From Delphinus delphis (Eukaryota; Chordata; Mammalia; Artiodactyla; Delphinidae), in contig NC_082687.1 of the NCBI RefSeq assembly GCF_949987515.2, forward strand, positions 117,161,838-117,225,837: a stretch of DNA of 64,000 bases. The letters run 5' to 3'. The notes below the pieces were generated by a model. The model saw only the letters and a program-made list of their open reading frames with translations. It was not told the DNA's origin and made no database searches. Of the stretch, positions 1 to 10,730 are shown piece after piece (the stretch's first letter is position 1; each line of letters starts with the position of its first letter). A program made the translations under genes and the position numbers.

Positions 1-565
1 GAGTGGGTGGGAGCCTGGTAAAGAGCAGACAGCACTTTCCTCCTCTTGCCAAGCCCTGGAGCCACAAGCCAGCCACCGTGCTTAGGGAGAGAGATTAGAG
101 TTAGGTGTTAGATCAAGCTGTAATCGGACTAGACCGTTTTAATAACCAAAAGCCACCAGAAATGCATGGGATCTCACCAAAGTATTATTAAGGGAGGGAT
201 TTGGTTTTATAATAGTAGTCAAAAGCAGTTACTGGAAGAAATAAAATAGTTTCACATTTATAACAGAATGATAGGCACTCCTCAAAAACATCAGTTCCAT
301 CATACAGGTTCATATTATCAATCACACATACTTGATGTGTGTTAGATTGAAAACTTATCACCAACTCATATGACTTCCATTGATCATGTTGAAGCTATTG
401 TTTCCAGGTAGAATGCATGAAAATCTGACTTTGAGCTTAATGAAATGTAAACTACTTCTTTTTCCTTTTCTTCTTCTTTTGTTGAATGTGAATCAGTACT
501 TTATAACCTGGGATGCATTTCGTTATTAGGCAGATGCATACCTTTGGTTAAGTCTAAAGAGGTGT

Positions 566-663
566 TTCTTGAACACCTATTTCTTGAACACCTATTAGAG
601 GCTAGAACTCTCAAGTTAGAAGTACTCTGAACTTTTATTGGGTATTAAACTTTTATTGGGTAT
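566..663. repeat. Two short tandem duplications side by side
   Basis: TTCTTGAACACCTAT occurs twice head to tail at 566-580 and 581-595. About 35 bases further on, AACTTTTATTGGGTAT occurs at 630-645 and again at 648-663, a period of 18. Both are direct local duplications consistent with replication slippage; no function is implied. Confidence 0.9.
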
Positions 664-1227
664 AAAGGTGATTGGTTTTTTTTCTTAATAAATTCATACT
701 GCAAATTCCAAAAGTCAGTATGTAATATCATTGGGACATACACATTATACCTAACTGGATAATATTTGCATATTTTTCATGGTAATGGTTTTAAAAGACA
801 GGTCAGCTTCCAAAGTAATTTAGCTCCCTCTGTTAGTTAATGTATTCAGGAATATAAGCTAATTTATATATTTAGCTACAAATACTTCATTTGTTTATCC
901 TACAATCGTCTTAGTGGGTTAACATATATTATCTCCTTTGATACTGGTGGGGTAGACAAAGTTTTATTATGCTCAGTTTATAGATGAAAAAAAACTGATT
1001 CTGAAAAAAATTATTTGAAAAAAATCTTATATAAAACAGCCTTAAGTCAAATATAATTCTTTCCCTCTAGCAGGGGCATCATATCACTCTCTGCATCATC
1101 CTGGATAAGAGAACAGGATATCATTTAGTAATGCTGAACATTGCAGTGACTTCAATACAGAATTGTATCAGAATGTCACCAATCTAAGATTTGATCTTTA
1201 AAAGCATTTGTAATGATTTCTTCTTTT

Positions 1228-1285
1228 AATGGGCCTGAGGGCCCATTAGGGGTTTTTATAATCTTCCTGTAACGATTACAGGAAA
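1228..1285. other. Two adjacent perfect hairpins
   Basis: TAATGGGCC at 1228-1236 pairs perfectly with GGCCCATTA at 1241-1249 across a four-base loop TGAG. Fifteen bases later TTCCTGTAA (1265-1273) pairs with TTACAGGAA (1277-1285) across a three-base loop CGA. Neither lies in a repeat I recognise. The function is unknown; chance cannot be excluded, although two 9-bp perfect stems this close together are unusual. Confidence 0.85.
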
Positions 1286-2274
1286 CGCATCTCTGAGCTA
1301 ACGCGCAATCAGAGACAAGACTGGAAAGGGAACTGGTTTACTTGTAAATAAACCTGAAAAATATATGGACTCCAAAATGTTTATTGTGTCTGTTCTAACA
1401 GATTCATGATGAAACTAAATGCCATGAGGTTTTTGTAAAAGGAAATGGAGAATTCCTGCATCGGCTTCATTAAATAATCTGAAAGAGTAAACAACTTCAT
1501 GAAGTTAAAAGCTCATCTGAGAAACAGATATAACATTTGCTCTTTGGGGAATATTTCATTGTTTGACCACCTCAGTGAGAACATATTTACAGTATTGAAT
1601 TATCTTAGGCACTTAATTTTTCTGAATTATTTACCATTCTTTTCTTATTATTAAAAAGCAGAAATGGCCGCATTCTCAACAAACTGTTATCTTCAAAGTC
1701 TTTGTGAAATCCATTGGCATGTGGCAGATCATCAGCGATAGTAGATATAGTTTTGTGTTATGACGGTCTGGATGTAGTTTTCCTTAACTTGTGTATAAAT
1801 CTGGTGTGTTTCAGATAAAGTACTAAAAAATGTGGTGGATTTACTCTTTGAAACATTATAAATGAAAGATTGTGTCACTTGATTATGTAACAAATAGTTT
1901 TCCTATCCATTGGTTTTTGGTTTTTTATAATCTTACTCACCCAAGACTAGCTTTTCCACTTTTCTTTGGAAGCAGTGTGGGTACTGCACTGATAAAACAA
2001 TGTAGTGGATGACTTTTCCTGAACAGAACTATGTGTTTGTGTTCTATCTGATCCTACTTAGGCAATACTCCTTCCTTTATCAAAACTTACCTGGCTTGGA
2101 TTTCACCGTTTTAGGACACAGATTATTTTTTCCAGAAAAAATCTATAATAATGTTCAGAGTATCATTTTCCTCCCAACATCTTATTGCCTTCTGGAGATA
2201 ATTTTAAGAAACTCATATTAATGTTTACTGGGTGCTGGACAATTCTTTGATCACCTTTTAAATATAATGGAGAA

Positions 2275-2412
2275 CCCTGTGAGGTTACCCCCATTTAAGA
2301 TCCCCATTACAGAGGCAGAAAGTGGTTAAGTGACTTCCTTGGGTCACACAGGTAGGTAGGGGCAGATCTGGGGTTCACCCAGTTTGACTCTGGGGTTTGT
2401 CTTCTAAGCTCC
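2275..2412 (-). repeat. MIR SINE, reverse orientation
   Basis: The order of a run near CCCCATT, an ACAGAGGCAGAAAGTGG block, GTTAAGTGACTTCC and GGTCACACAGGTAGG matches the reverse strand of the MIR consensus. The copy is old and diverged, so the ends are approximate. Confidence 0.75.
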
Positions 2413-2550
2413 TACACACATTTTGGGGTTTAGTGTAGTTTGAACAGCCAGTTAAGAAGGGAAGAAAGACCTCAACAGACCATGGTGGAAAGATTTTTGT
2501 AGTCCCATAAACTACACCTACTTCTTCTGTTCTGACTTTAAGTATATTTT

Positions 2551-2568
2551 CACTAATTTAAATTAGTG
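2551..2568. other. 18-bp perfect palindrome
   Basis: CACTAATTTAAATTAGTG reads the same on both strands with no spacer. It is AT-rich and lies in otherwise unremarkable DNA. Confidence 0.9.
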
Positions 2569-2732
2569 TCAGATCACTATTTGAAACTTTTGTTTCTGGA
2601 ACAAATAATTTAGGAAATGAAATAGAAACAGACTAGAAACTTTCATAATTCTGTCTTCTGAAGGATAGATTTAAAAAATTTTTTCTAATCAGATTTCCCA
2701 TGTCTTCTTAAATATGACATGCTACTTTATTA

Positions 2733-2861
2733 TTATTATTATTTGTTTTTGTCTTTGGCTGTGTCTGCAGATTACGGGATCTTAGTTCCCTGACCAGGGA
2801 TTGAACCCAGGCCACGGTAGTGAAAGTGCCAAGTCCCAACCACTGGACCACCAGGGAATTC
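2733..2861 (-). mobile_element. Short CHR-type tRNA-derived SINE, reverse orientation
   Basis: Read on the minus strand the element starts GGAATTCCCTGGTGGTCCAG and runs through a tRNA-like segment to an A-rich tail. The start is the hallmark of cetartiodactyl tRNA SINEs. It is a short form lacking the distal body of CHR-1. CATGCTACTTTATT flanks it at 2718-2731 and 2862-2875, which is its target-site duplication. Confidence 0.85.
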
Positions 2862-2875
2862 CATGCTACTTTATT

Positions 2876-2963
2876 TTTTATTTATTTATTTTGAATTTTA
2901 TGTATTTTTTTATACAGCAGGTGCTTATTAGTTATCCATTTTATATATATTAGTGTATATATG
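2876..2963 (-). mobile_element. 5'-truncated L1 3' end, reverse orientation
   Basis: A T-rich start leads into TTTATACAGCAGGTGCTTATTAG-like sequence, matching the 3' end of cetartiodactyl L1 read backwards. A third copy of CATGCTACTTTATT lies at 2964-2977, so this fragment has its own flanking duplication sharing the middle copy with the SINE upstream. Confidence 0.65.
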
Positions 2964-3109
2964 CATGCTACTTTATTTTTGAAGCAAAAATTTTCTAGCA
3001 GTAGGACCATGTTTGAGAATTTTACCCTGTAGCTTAAGACACATTAAAGGGGTATGAAACCAACGCACTGAGGTGGAAACTGGCGGTACTGAATTTACCT
3101 TCTCAGTAG

Positions 3110-3340
3110 CTCACTCACTTCCTGCTCGGTGTGCTACTCCCACTCCTTCAGCTCAGGCCTTCACTGGCTGTCTCTTCGATAACTACCTTGGCCTTTTAGC
3201 TGTCTCCCTGCTTTGGGTTTCACATTCCTCAGGTTCATGATATAGAGAGCTGCCAGAGAGATTGTTCTAAATCACCTGTTATACCACTTCTAAAAATACT
3301 TCAAAGTCTCCCCATCATATCATCAAAATAACCATAACAT
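3110..3340 (+). repeat. L2 LINE fragment
   Basis: CT-rich blocks (TCACTTCCTGCTCGG, CAGGCCTTCACTGGCTGTCTC, AGATTGTTCTAAATCACCTG and CTTCAAAGTCTCCC) follow the order of the L2 3' coding end. Diverged and truncated at both ends. Confidence 0.6.
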
Positions 3341-3384
3341 TAAAAAAAATCTCTGTACAGTTAAGTGCTTTATGTATTATACCA

Positions 3385-3535
3385 TTCACAGTAGGCTTAA
3401 CTATCCTTTTTTTCACAGATGGGAAAATTGAGCCTTAGAGAAGTTAGGTGAATAACTAAGGTGGTAGAGCAGGTCCAGGCAGGCCTAGGACAGAGGCCAG
3501 CTGGACACCAAAGTGCATGCTCTGAACGACTCCCT
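3385..3535 (-). repeat. MIR SINE, reverse orientation
   Basis: CACAGATGGGAAAATTGAG and CTTAGAGAAGTTAGGTGA match the reverse MIR core (ACAGATGAGGAAACTGAGG followed by AGAGAGGTTAAGTGA). A 98-codon frame overlapping its end has no recognisable homology. Confidence 0.7.
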
Positions 3536-4842
3536 GCACTCCCGATATCACTGCAACATGCTTTATAGATTCCAGTATATATTAAATGTGAGTTTTTATT
3601 CAATTAACCATATTGATGACATCCTGCAGCACTTTTGCACTTTTGTCTTCCATTTATTTTGCTTCTCTCTTCAACGGAACTTTCCTACAAATAATGTACT
3701 GAATGAATTTTATGTGAGACACTTCACAACCTACCCTAGAATCTTTTCTTTGTTAATCCCTGTTAAGGCGGCTACTTCATCAGTGGTTTTATTTACATTT
3801 TTCCCATAAAACATTGATTTTTTTTTAAATTAAAGAATTCGTTTATTTTGAGAACTTATCTCCAGTATTTTTCTGTATCGGCTCTCCAAACGAGTAGTTC
3901 TTCATCTATTTCAGTGTTGAAATAGAATCAAGAAAATACTGTAGGCTGGGATATACCAGAAACATATGTTCTTTTATTTAACTTTACAGCAAAACTCCTC
4001 CAACATGTAGGTTGGTCTAATATTATTTCTACCAATTTCCCGGTTTTTCTTTACATCTTCAACAATATTTGCTGATAAAAAATATATCTCGGTTTGTTGC
4101 CATATTGTATTATTTTAACCATTTAAAAATGCATCCATGAGACGCTTTCTAAACATTATCATTTGGTTTAATTCTGTAATGTTTTAAATCGAGTATTGCC
4201 TGACTTCAACCACTGTTAAAAAAAAAAACAAATCTGGAAGTTTTTCATGCTCTGGATGCTTGGTTATGAAATATCTTAGTCCTGACTACTTCATACTAAC
4301 ACTAGCTGATATCATAGAGCACAATAAGGCAAAAGTTCCTCTCTGACAACAGTGGATATAAATCCGTATTCCAAATAGTGTTCTTGGTAATTTTGAATAT
4401 TTTACCAACCTGTCACATATGATTAAACAGTAATGGTGTTTAATCTCGCTACATGGCTGATGAAGAGTTTCTGAAGGAATATATATCTTTTTCTCTTGTG
4501 CCTGAAATGTAGATGTTATCTTTAATCAATAGCTGCCTTTCAGGAATATTTTAAACTTGTGTCATTTTGTGAGGGTTAAAACTAGATAATAACATGGAAA
4601 TTCATTTAATCAAGCACCGTAAAACATAATATATTGCAAGACAATGAACATATGAGGAAGCCTCTTTCCCCTCTGCCGTGTTAGGAGCCCCTGTCCCCTG
4701 TTCGGTGGCCTCACCTCAAGTACTATATGAAACTCATAACTATCTGGACCAGACTGGACCAGGGTACTGGTGTCAATCCATATATGAAAGTAGATTAAAC
4801 ATTAGTTAGAGCTCCTTCTCATTTTTTAGTTGAAAATAAAAG
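3536..4842. other. Unique AT-rich DNA, nothing recognised
   Basis: I see no gene, RNA gene or identifiable repeat. The sequence is AT-rich with short homopolymer runs. Confidence 0.5.
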
Positions 4843-4985
4843 TCCATGGGAGTTCCAGTTGGCTTGGCAGATAATGGGGGAAGTCTTCCAGGCATAGGGC
4901 ACTACAAGTACAAGAGCCCTGGGACAGAAGCATGCTTGGCACATTCAAGGAACTGTGAAGACGCCAGTGTAGCTGGCACACATTT
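4843..4985 (+). repeat. Fragment of an ancient GA-rich interspersed repeat
   Basis: The segment around GAAGTCTTCCAGGCATAGGG and CAAGAGCCCTGGGACAGAAG resembles a common mammalian repeat whose other pieces occur at about 17, 21, 27 and 57 kb. I know the pattern but cannot assign the family by name with confidence. Confidence 0.5.
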
Positions 4986-5490
4986 CCATGAGAAATTGCT
5001 ATAAGAAGTCCAGTCTTTCCCAGTGATAAATATGAAAAACTCTCTCCTGGGAACCCTGACCATGCCGTTATGTTCCCATCATTAGATGATTAACATACTG
5101 GTCCTAGAGAATGACTTTGAGCTGTTTTCTTCATAGTTCCTCTTCATCCATTTCAGTTTTTCATAATGTAACAGCCTACTGGCCGGTCTTTAGAACACTT
5201 TATTTAAATGAATTATTACTACCGCTTCTTATGTAGATGTTTGGTTAAAAATTCTATTAACCTTTCCTCTTCCTCTGACATTGATTCTCCCAGTGAGAGA
5301 AGAAGAATTTAAGGAGTGTCAAATAGAATTTGATACATAGATCCTGTTTATTTTGACTTCAGTGTCAGACCTAGAGCAAAGAATGTTATTATATTTTCTA
5401 GTTTGTCTTAATTTCATTTCTCCTTCAAAAAAGAGATGATCTTATTTAGATATTATTTGGAAACTGACCCATTGAAAGGATACGAGCATT
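4986..5490. other. No feature recognised
   Basis: AT-rich DNA without a recognisable gene or repeat. Confidence 0.5.
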
Positions 5491-5494
5491 TTAA

Positions 5495-5660
5495 TGCTGG
5501 CTACCACTTACCGTGTAGGTTTAAACACATTTTTCTGAGCCTCAGTTTCCTTATCTGTAAAATAGCATACTATGTAATGGAATTGCTGTTTTTATAGATA
5601 AAAAAATGTCACCAGTTTTACAGGTGAGGAATCTGAGATCCAAGGAATCAGTTAATAATA
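5495..5660 (+). repeat. MIR remnants
   Basis: GAGCCTCAGTTTCCTTATCT followed by GTAAAATAG is the sense MIR core. Shortly after, TTTTACAGGTGAGGAATCTGAG looks like the reverse core, so this may be two short fragments in opposite orientation. Confidence 0.65.
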
Positions 5661-6080
5661 TGTCTTGTGATACTTTTAAAAGATTGTATATTAAGATAAT
5701 AGTTGACACAGAGTAATCATGCAGTAAAGGAGTCTGTCGTTGTTATTATTATTTTAATTAGAGGAGGAAGTAACTGTCTTCTACACAAATTTATTTTCTT
5801 CAGAAATTAAGAAAAGTGGTAATCCGATCTCTTGTACTCCAGATATCAAATGAAAGTTAAGAGCACAAAAGCTAAATAAACTATTTGTGATGAGTCTTTT
5901 ACCCAGGGCAATTTTTCATTGTTGATAAAATGCAACATTTCACAAAATGTTTGTAAGTATCAACTACTAATCAAGATTTCTTTGTTATGCAGTTTAATCA
6001 GCTTGAGGCAGTAAACCCTTAAGTTATACATTTTACAAGGCCAAATAAAATGATTGTCCCGCTTAAAAATAGTACAGATT

Positions 6081-6130
6081 TTTTTTTATTGGAGTATAGT
6101 TGATTTACAGTATTGTGTTGATTTCTGCTG
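6081..6130 (-). mobile_element. Very short L1 3' end with target-site duplication
   Basis: A T-run followed by ATTGGAGTATAGTTGATTTA is the reverse complement of the terminal L1 3' UTR. The insert is only about 50 nt and is flanked by AGTACAGATTTTT at 6071-6083 and 6131-6143. It is an extreme 5'-truncation with a clear insertion footprint. Confidence 0.8.
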
Positions 6131-6214
6131 AGTACAGATTTTTAAAAGGAAAATACCTCAAGCCATGAAGAATTATTTGCCTATATTTATGTTGAGCTCT
6201 GTTTAGAGCAAGTA

Positions 6215-6395
6215 AACTCTGACTCTTTCAATCATATTAGTCTCTGGGCTTCAGTTCTCTCATTTATAAAATGGGGATAGTGTTAGCACCTAGCTCCAAG
6301 GATTGTTCTCAGGGTTAGAAATTGAGCATGCAAATTACTTAACACACAGGAAACATTCAAGGGTTTTTAAAAATTACTGCTATCACATTTGTGGT
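6215..6395 (+). repeat. MIR SINE
   Basis: CTTCAGTTCTCTCATTTATAAAATGGGGATAG-type core, followed by TAGCACCTAGCTCCAAGGAT and GGAAACATTCAAGGG-like sequence, follows the sense MIR consensus in order. Confidence 0.75.
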
Positions 6396-6399
6396 TATT

Positions 6400-7580
6400 C
6401 TAATTTTATTTAACCAACCTTTATAAAATTGAAGGGTTATCTGCTGTCTTCCTTGCAATGCCTTTTGAAATCCGGATCTCAGTATCATAAGAAGGGCTTC
6501 TGCAGTCCTCAGGATCTCTCCCTGTGAGATGGCATGTAATGGTTTCAGAATGTGGCCTTATGTTCACTCAGTAAGCCATCGCCCTTTCATTGGAAACAGC
6601 ATATGGAAATCATCACAAAGAGAAGGAATCATTTCAAGTGCTTTGAAAATATAAAAGAAAAATAAATTGTCCCTGGTAAGTAAATATAGGATGCTGATCT
6701 CTGAATAGTCAGGAAAACTCTGTGCCAGGGCCTTTGGGGAAGGCTAATGAGCATTTCAGTCCCTCCCCCCAACCCCCCACTCTTGTCTTCTAAATTAGAA
6801 GTTGTTACTATATAAGGCTGCTTTTTCTAAGTAAATGATAGTAGTTAAACTCTGTGTATTTTTAGCTTTTCAAACAGTGGAAAGTTATTTTCATCAGTCA
6901 AGATCAAGCTAAAATGAAAAAGTTTGTGAAAGGCTTAGGCCTTGGGAGTCAGGTACTACCGTAGCAGTCACCTTTATTTTTATTTCTTTCATGAAAAACA
7001 TAACATTTTCCATTGGATGGTGCTCAGCATGACGGATATTAGATTGAATTGTGTAAATATTACATTACATGTATGGCCTGCTGCAGGGAGTCAAAACGCA
7101 GTGACCCATTTTCAGGTCTCCAATCTTTTGGCCGCCTGCCTGCCAGATGGGGAAATGTTGATCAGAACAATTTCATCCTGAGGCAGAGCTGCAATCTGGG
7201 AGAGCAAGCTCATCGCTGTCTGCTTCTTCTGTGCCAAAATGACCATGTAGCTTCATGTTGAGTGAGTTACCAAGGGTTTCCTTCAGCTGCAGGCGCAGGA
7301 CTGAGAGTAGACACAAATTCAATTAAGGATCCCATTATGATGTCTTCCATTCTGTTTTTTATTACCCTCAACTTCTCTTACCCTCTGTTTCTTTTTCTTA
7401 TTTGAGAAGGAAAATTCCTTCTTCTCTGTCTTCACTGCCCCCATTCTCTTAATTCTCATTCTTTATCTATTAAGAATCTCTATTCTTTTTATGCCTCTCT
7501 TTCCCCCTATAGCTTCCTAAGCAAGACACCTAATCTGATGTTGCCTTATCTGCAGAAGAAAAAAGGAATGATATCATGCG
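6400..7580. other. Unique sequence, nothing recognised
   Basis: Two overlapping frames of 70-79 codons at 6942-7261 occupy the same DNA and have no family features. A pyrimidine-rich stretch occupies about 7360-7520. No repeat is confidently identified. Confidence 0.5.

Positions 7581-7582
<2 letters not shown>

Positions 7583-7651
<69 letters not shown>
7583..7651. repeat. Compound microsatellite (GT)n(GA)n
   Basis: An uninterrupted GT run from about 7583 to 7628 passes directly into a GA run to about 7651. The 60-codon frame across it is only an artefact of the repeat. Confidence 0.97.
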
Positions 7652-7854
7652 AAGTTCTGCATACATCTCTCTTTCTTAATTGATTTTCATGGAAAGATAA
7701 AAACATGCTGGATTTTTTGATTCAGAGCTGAGATGAACAAGTATGGAGAATTACTTTCCAGGAGTGTGTTTCCACAGTCCAGGCCTTCTCTCATAGAAAC
7801 TCTTTTTCAAGGTTTTTAAGGCCCTTTGCTTCCTATCGCTGTCTCTGGTCTGAG

Positions 7855-8010
7855 CAGCTTGCTTCTTCCGGGGAGGCTGTTCTCATTTTCTCCTGAACTT
7901 GACATGTTAATTCTTCTCCCAGGTCTCTATGGCTTTGCCCATGATCTTTTCTGCAATGGAATGTTTATATTTATTTCTCCCAGGCACATAGTAGGTATGC
8001 AATGAAGACT
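7855..8010 (+). repeat. Possible L2 3' end
   Basis: CTTCTTCCGGGGAGGCTGTTC and TCTCCCAGGCACATAGTAGG followed by TATGCAATGAAGA resemble the terminal L2 pattern (GGCACATAGTAGG followed by TGCTCAATAAA). The copy is badly diverged. Confidence 0.45.
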
Positions 8011-8849
8011 ATTACTTTTTAATTGACTGATTAATAATGATTCTCCTTTTTAATTTAGTAAGGGATAAAATTGCATTCAGCTGAAAGCAAGTACACATTG
8101 TTTGAGGAAGTTCATAAATTTTATCAGAAGCTTGAAGGATAAATGTTTTGAATGATAAGAATAAATGAGTGGTTCAGAATCTGTATCAAAGGCAAGTAGG
8201 AGCCAGAACATGATTCTGCCACAGGATTAAAGAAGAGGGTAAAGGGCAGGGAGAAGGGGACTGGGATAGCACAGCATGAAACAAGGGCATCCTTCCTTTA
8301 GAAGTACTCACACTGTGGTCAAACCACGGCTCTTACTCAGGCCCCAGGCTCCTGGAGCTAGGGTAGCAAAGAGTGACTTCAGACCACAGTATGCCTTCCT
8401 ATTTTGTACTTAGCAAACAAATATTATTGTTTTGATAGAGCTAAAGGCTATGATAAAGAAGCTTGTTTCTCATTGGTATTTCTAGTTTAAAAATTTGCAT
8501 TTTCCACTTATATTGTCACCTTACTCTTTGAAAGCAGGAGCCTAGTTCTTGGCATCTTCTAAAACAGTGCTCTTCAAGGTGAATGACATACACATATGTG
8601 TGACTAGGTACTTAAGCCATATTCTTATTAAAAGGTTGTTGAATAAATGAATGAGTAAATGTATATCTTTTATTCTTTTGTGTGAGAATGGCAACTACTG
8701 AAAAGCCTGATTATGCTGAAGCTTTATCTGATGCTTTTTTAATGAGCAATTTGTTTAAAGGGTAATTAGAAGAGTGATATATATGCTTTATATGTGTGTG
8801 TGTTCCTATTTTTATTAGATATTATGTAGTTACCAGATGCCAATTCAAG
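8011..8849. other. No gene recognised; possible L2 tail
   Basis: At about 8500-8660 an L2-like ending (GTTGTTGAATAAATGAATGA) is visible. It contains a 12-bp palindrome, ACACATATGTGT. The rest is unassigned. Confidence 0.4.
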
Positions 8850-9020
8850 AGGTTCAGTGAAAAGACCATTGATTGGACTGGAAATCAGGAGGCGTGAATT
8901 TTAGGCATTGGTCTAACTTGACTTTACTCTGTGACCTTAACTAAAATTGTCTGACTCAATTTCTCTATTTATAAAAGGAAAGATTTAGAATATGTAATTT
9001 TAAGTTTCCTTTTAGCTAGG
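8850..9020 (+). repeat. MIR SINE, diverged
   Basis: GAAATCAGGAGGCGTGAATTT, CTCTGTGACCTTAACTAAA and CAATTTCTCTATTTATAAAA follow the sense MIR order (tRNA-like head, GTGTGACCTTGGGCAA, then the CTCAGTTTCC core). Confidence 0.7.
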
Positions 9021-9051
9021 GTCTATTTTAAATCAAGAAGATAAAAGATGA

Positions 9052-9381
9052 GGGACTTCCCTGGTGGCGCAATGGTTAAGAATCCGCCTGCCAACGCAGG
9101 CGACACAGTTTCGATCCCTGGTCCAGGAAGATCCCACATGCTGCGGAGCAGCTAAGTCCATGTGCCACAACTACTGAGCCTGTGCTCTAGAGCCCACGAG
9201 CCACAACTACTGAAGCCACAACTACTGAAGCCACGCCTAGAGCCCATGCTCCGTGACAAGAGAAGCCACCGCAATGAGAAGCCTGTTCACTGCAATGAAG
9301 AGTAGCCCCCACTCTCTGCAACTAGAGAAAGCCTGCATGCAGCAACGAAGACCCAACGCAGCCAAAAATAAATAAATAAGG
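9052..9381 (+). mobile_element. CHR-1-like SINE with target-site duplication
   Basis: GGGACTTCCCTGGTGGCGCA opens the tRNA-derived head (A box-like TGGCGCAATGG and B box-like TTTCGATCCC). A CHR-1-type body with CCACAACTACTGA blocks follows, ending in CCAAAAATAAATAAATAAGG. TAAAAGATGA flanks it at 9042-9051 and 9382-9391. The body contains a local duplication of CCACAACTACTGAAG at about 9201-9232. Confidence 0.95.
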
Positions 9382-9536
9382 TAAAAGATGAAAGAAAACA
9401 CCCATGAATGGTCATATTTTCTCTGTTAACTTGAAAAATAAAGCAGTATTTTCTGGAAGGGCATTTCTTTATACAGCATTTTTATCGGACTTTAATTCTC
9501 ATTTCTCCAAACCATAATTTGCAGGACGTATATGTA

Positions 9537-9566
9537 ATAAATAAATAAATAAATAAATAAATAAAT
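9537..9566. repeat. (AAAT)n microsatellite
   Basis: Seven or more uninterrupted AAAT units. Confidence 0.95.
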
Positions 9567-10199
9567 GAGTAAAACAAAAACTCTCAAAATGGTATCAATT
9601 TAATGTGCTTTTTGGCTAGATTTTACTTTTTTAATGCTTAAAATTGTACTGCAGTGAATTACTACTGAATTCAGCATTTTCTGATTTTTTTTTTGGTAAA
9701 TGCTTTATTCTTTCCTTATTATTTTTCTAAATAAAGAGGTAGTTCCCTAGCATACACAAATGTAATCAACATGTTTTTAAAATATCATTAAGAATTCATG
9801 GATTTAAATACAATTGATGTTTTTATAAATCTAACTTATTTACTCAAACTCTGGATCTGACATGATTTACAGCCTTTAAGCTTTGTTTTCCTTACCCTAC
9901 TTAGAAACCCCAGAGAGACGGTGGATAGAGATTATCTCATAGATTAAAATCACTCGTTCTGACCTACCTGTTCACTTATACAACAAATTTTAATTTGACG
10001 GAGAAGAGGGAATGTGCTTGATATTCTTCATCTATTCTTTAAACGCCTCTCATTTGTGTAAAATGTGTCAAAGAGAAAAAGGAGATAGTCCTTGGTAAAC
10101 TTGCACTGGATTAGTTTAGTTCCACATCTTGAAGTGCAGTATTTTGAATCAAATCATGGTTCTTCCTCACAAATGGATTAAAGTCTATCTTTTAAAAAA
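9567..10199. other. No feature recognised
   Basis: AT-rich DNA with no recognisable gene or repeat. Confidence 0.5.
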
Positions 10200-10730
10200 T
10201 AGCTAGAACTGAAAATGGCTTTTATTTTTGGATTATAAAAAATGACACACTGTCATTGTAAAAAAATTCAATTACAGAAAAGGATAAAAATAAAATAAAA
10301 ATCATACCATCCAGAAATAACACGTTATTAACATTTTGGTGAATGAATCCTCAGTCCCCTCTCTGCACACACAGCAACTTACAGTCATACTTACATTCAA
10401 CTCCATGTGAAAAGAATGGAACTAAATGTGCTTTCTTATTAAACACACAACATGAGCATCTTTCTGTGTCAATGAATCCTGATTTACATCATCTCTTTAA
10501 TGACTGCATAGAATTACATCATATGGTTTGACCATAATTTATATAATCCATTCCCTATTAAACATATAAGTTATTTATAATTTTTCACCATTACAAATAG
10601 TGTTCATATGAATACTTTTGTATATATAAAATATATCTGTGTGCTTATCTGATCATTCCTATAGAATTAATCCCTAAAAGTAGTCTGAGAGTATGCTATA
10701 TTTTTTTAGTGAAAATGAAGAGCATCTGAA
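10200..10730 (-). repeat. Old L1 (L1ME/HAL1-like), reverse orientation
   Basis: The plus strand carries the reverse complement of an old L1 3' region: TTAACATTTTGGTGAATGAA, TGACTGCATAGAATTACATC, ATGGTTTGACCATAATTTAT, ATCCATTCCCTATTAAACAT and CATTCCTATAGAATTAATCC, all in consensus order. It encodes nothing intact. Confidence 0.7.

Larger units (their letters stand above)
1..2270. other. Unique AT-rich DNA, no gene seen
   Basis: No reading frame here resembles a known protein, and I recognise no interspersed repeat. A 70-codon frame at 2009-2221 has no family features and is of a length expected by chance in AT-rich DNA. The stretch holds two short tandem duplications (566-663) and a pair of adjacent hairpins (1228-1285), listed separately. 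Confidence 0.6.

Noticed and set aside
7538..7720. 60-codon frame rich in Cys-Val and Glu-Arg
   Set aside because: Translation of a (GT)n(GA)n microsatellite.
9052..9381. Possible functional tRNA gene from the A and B box-like motifs in SINE heads
   Set aside because: The tRNA-like part is followed by a SINE body and A-tail and flanked by target-site duplications; all such sites here are retroposons.
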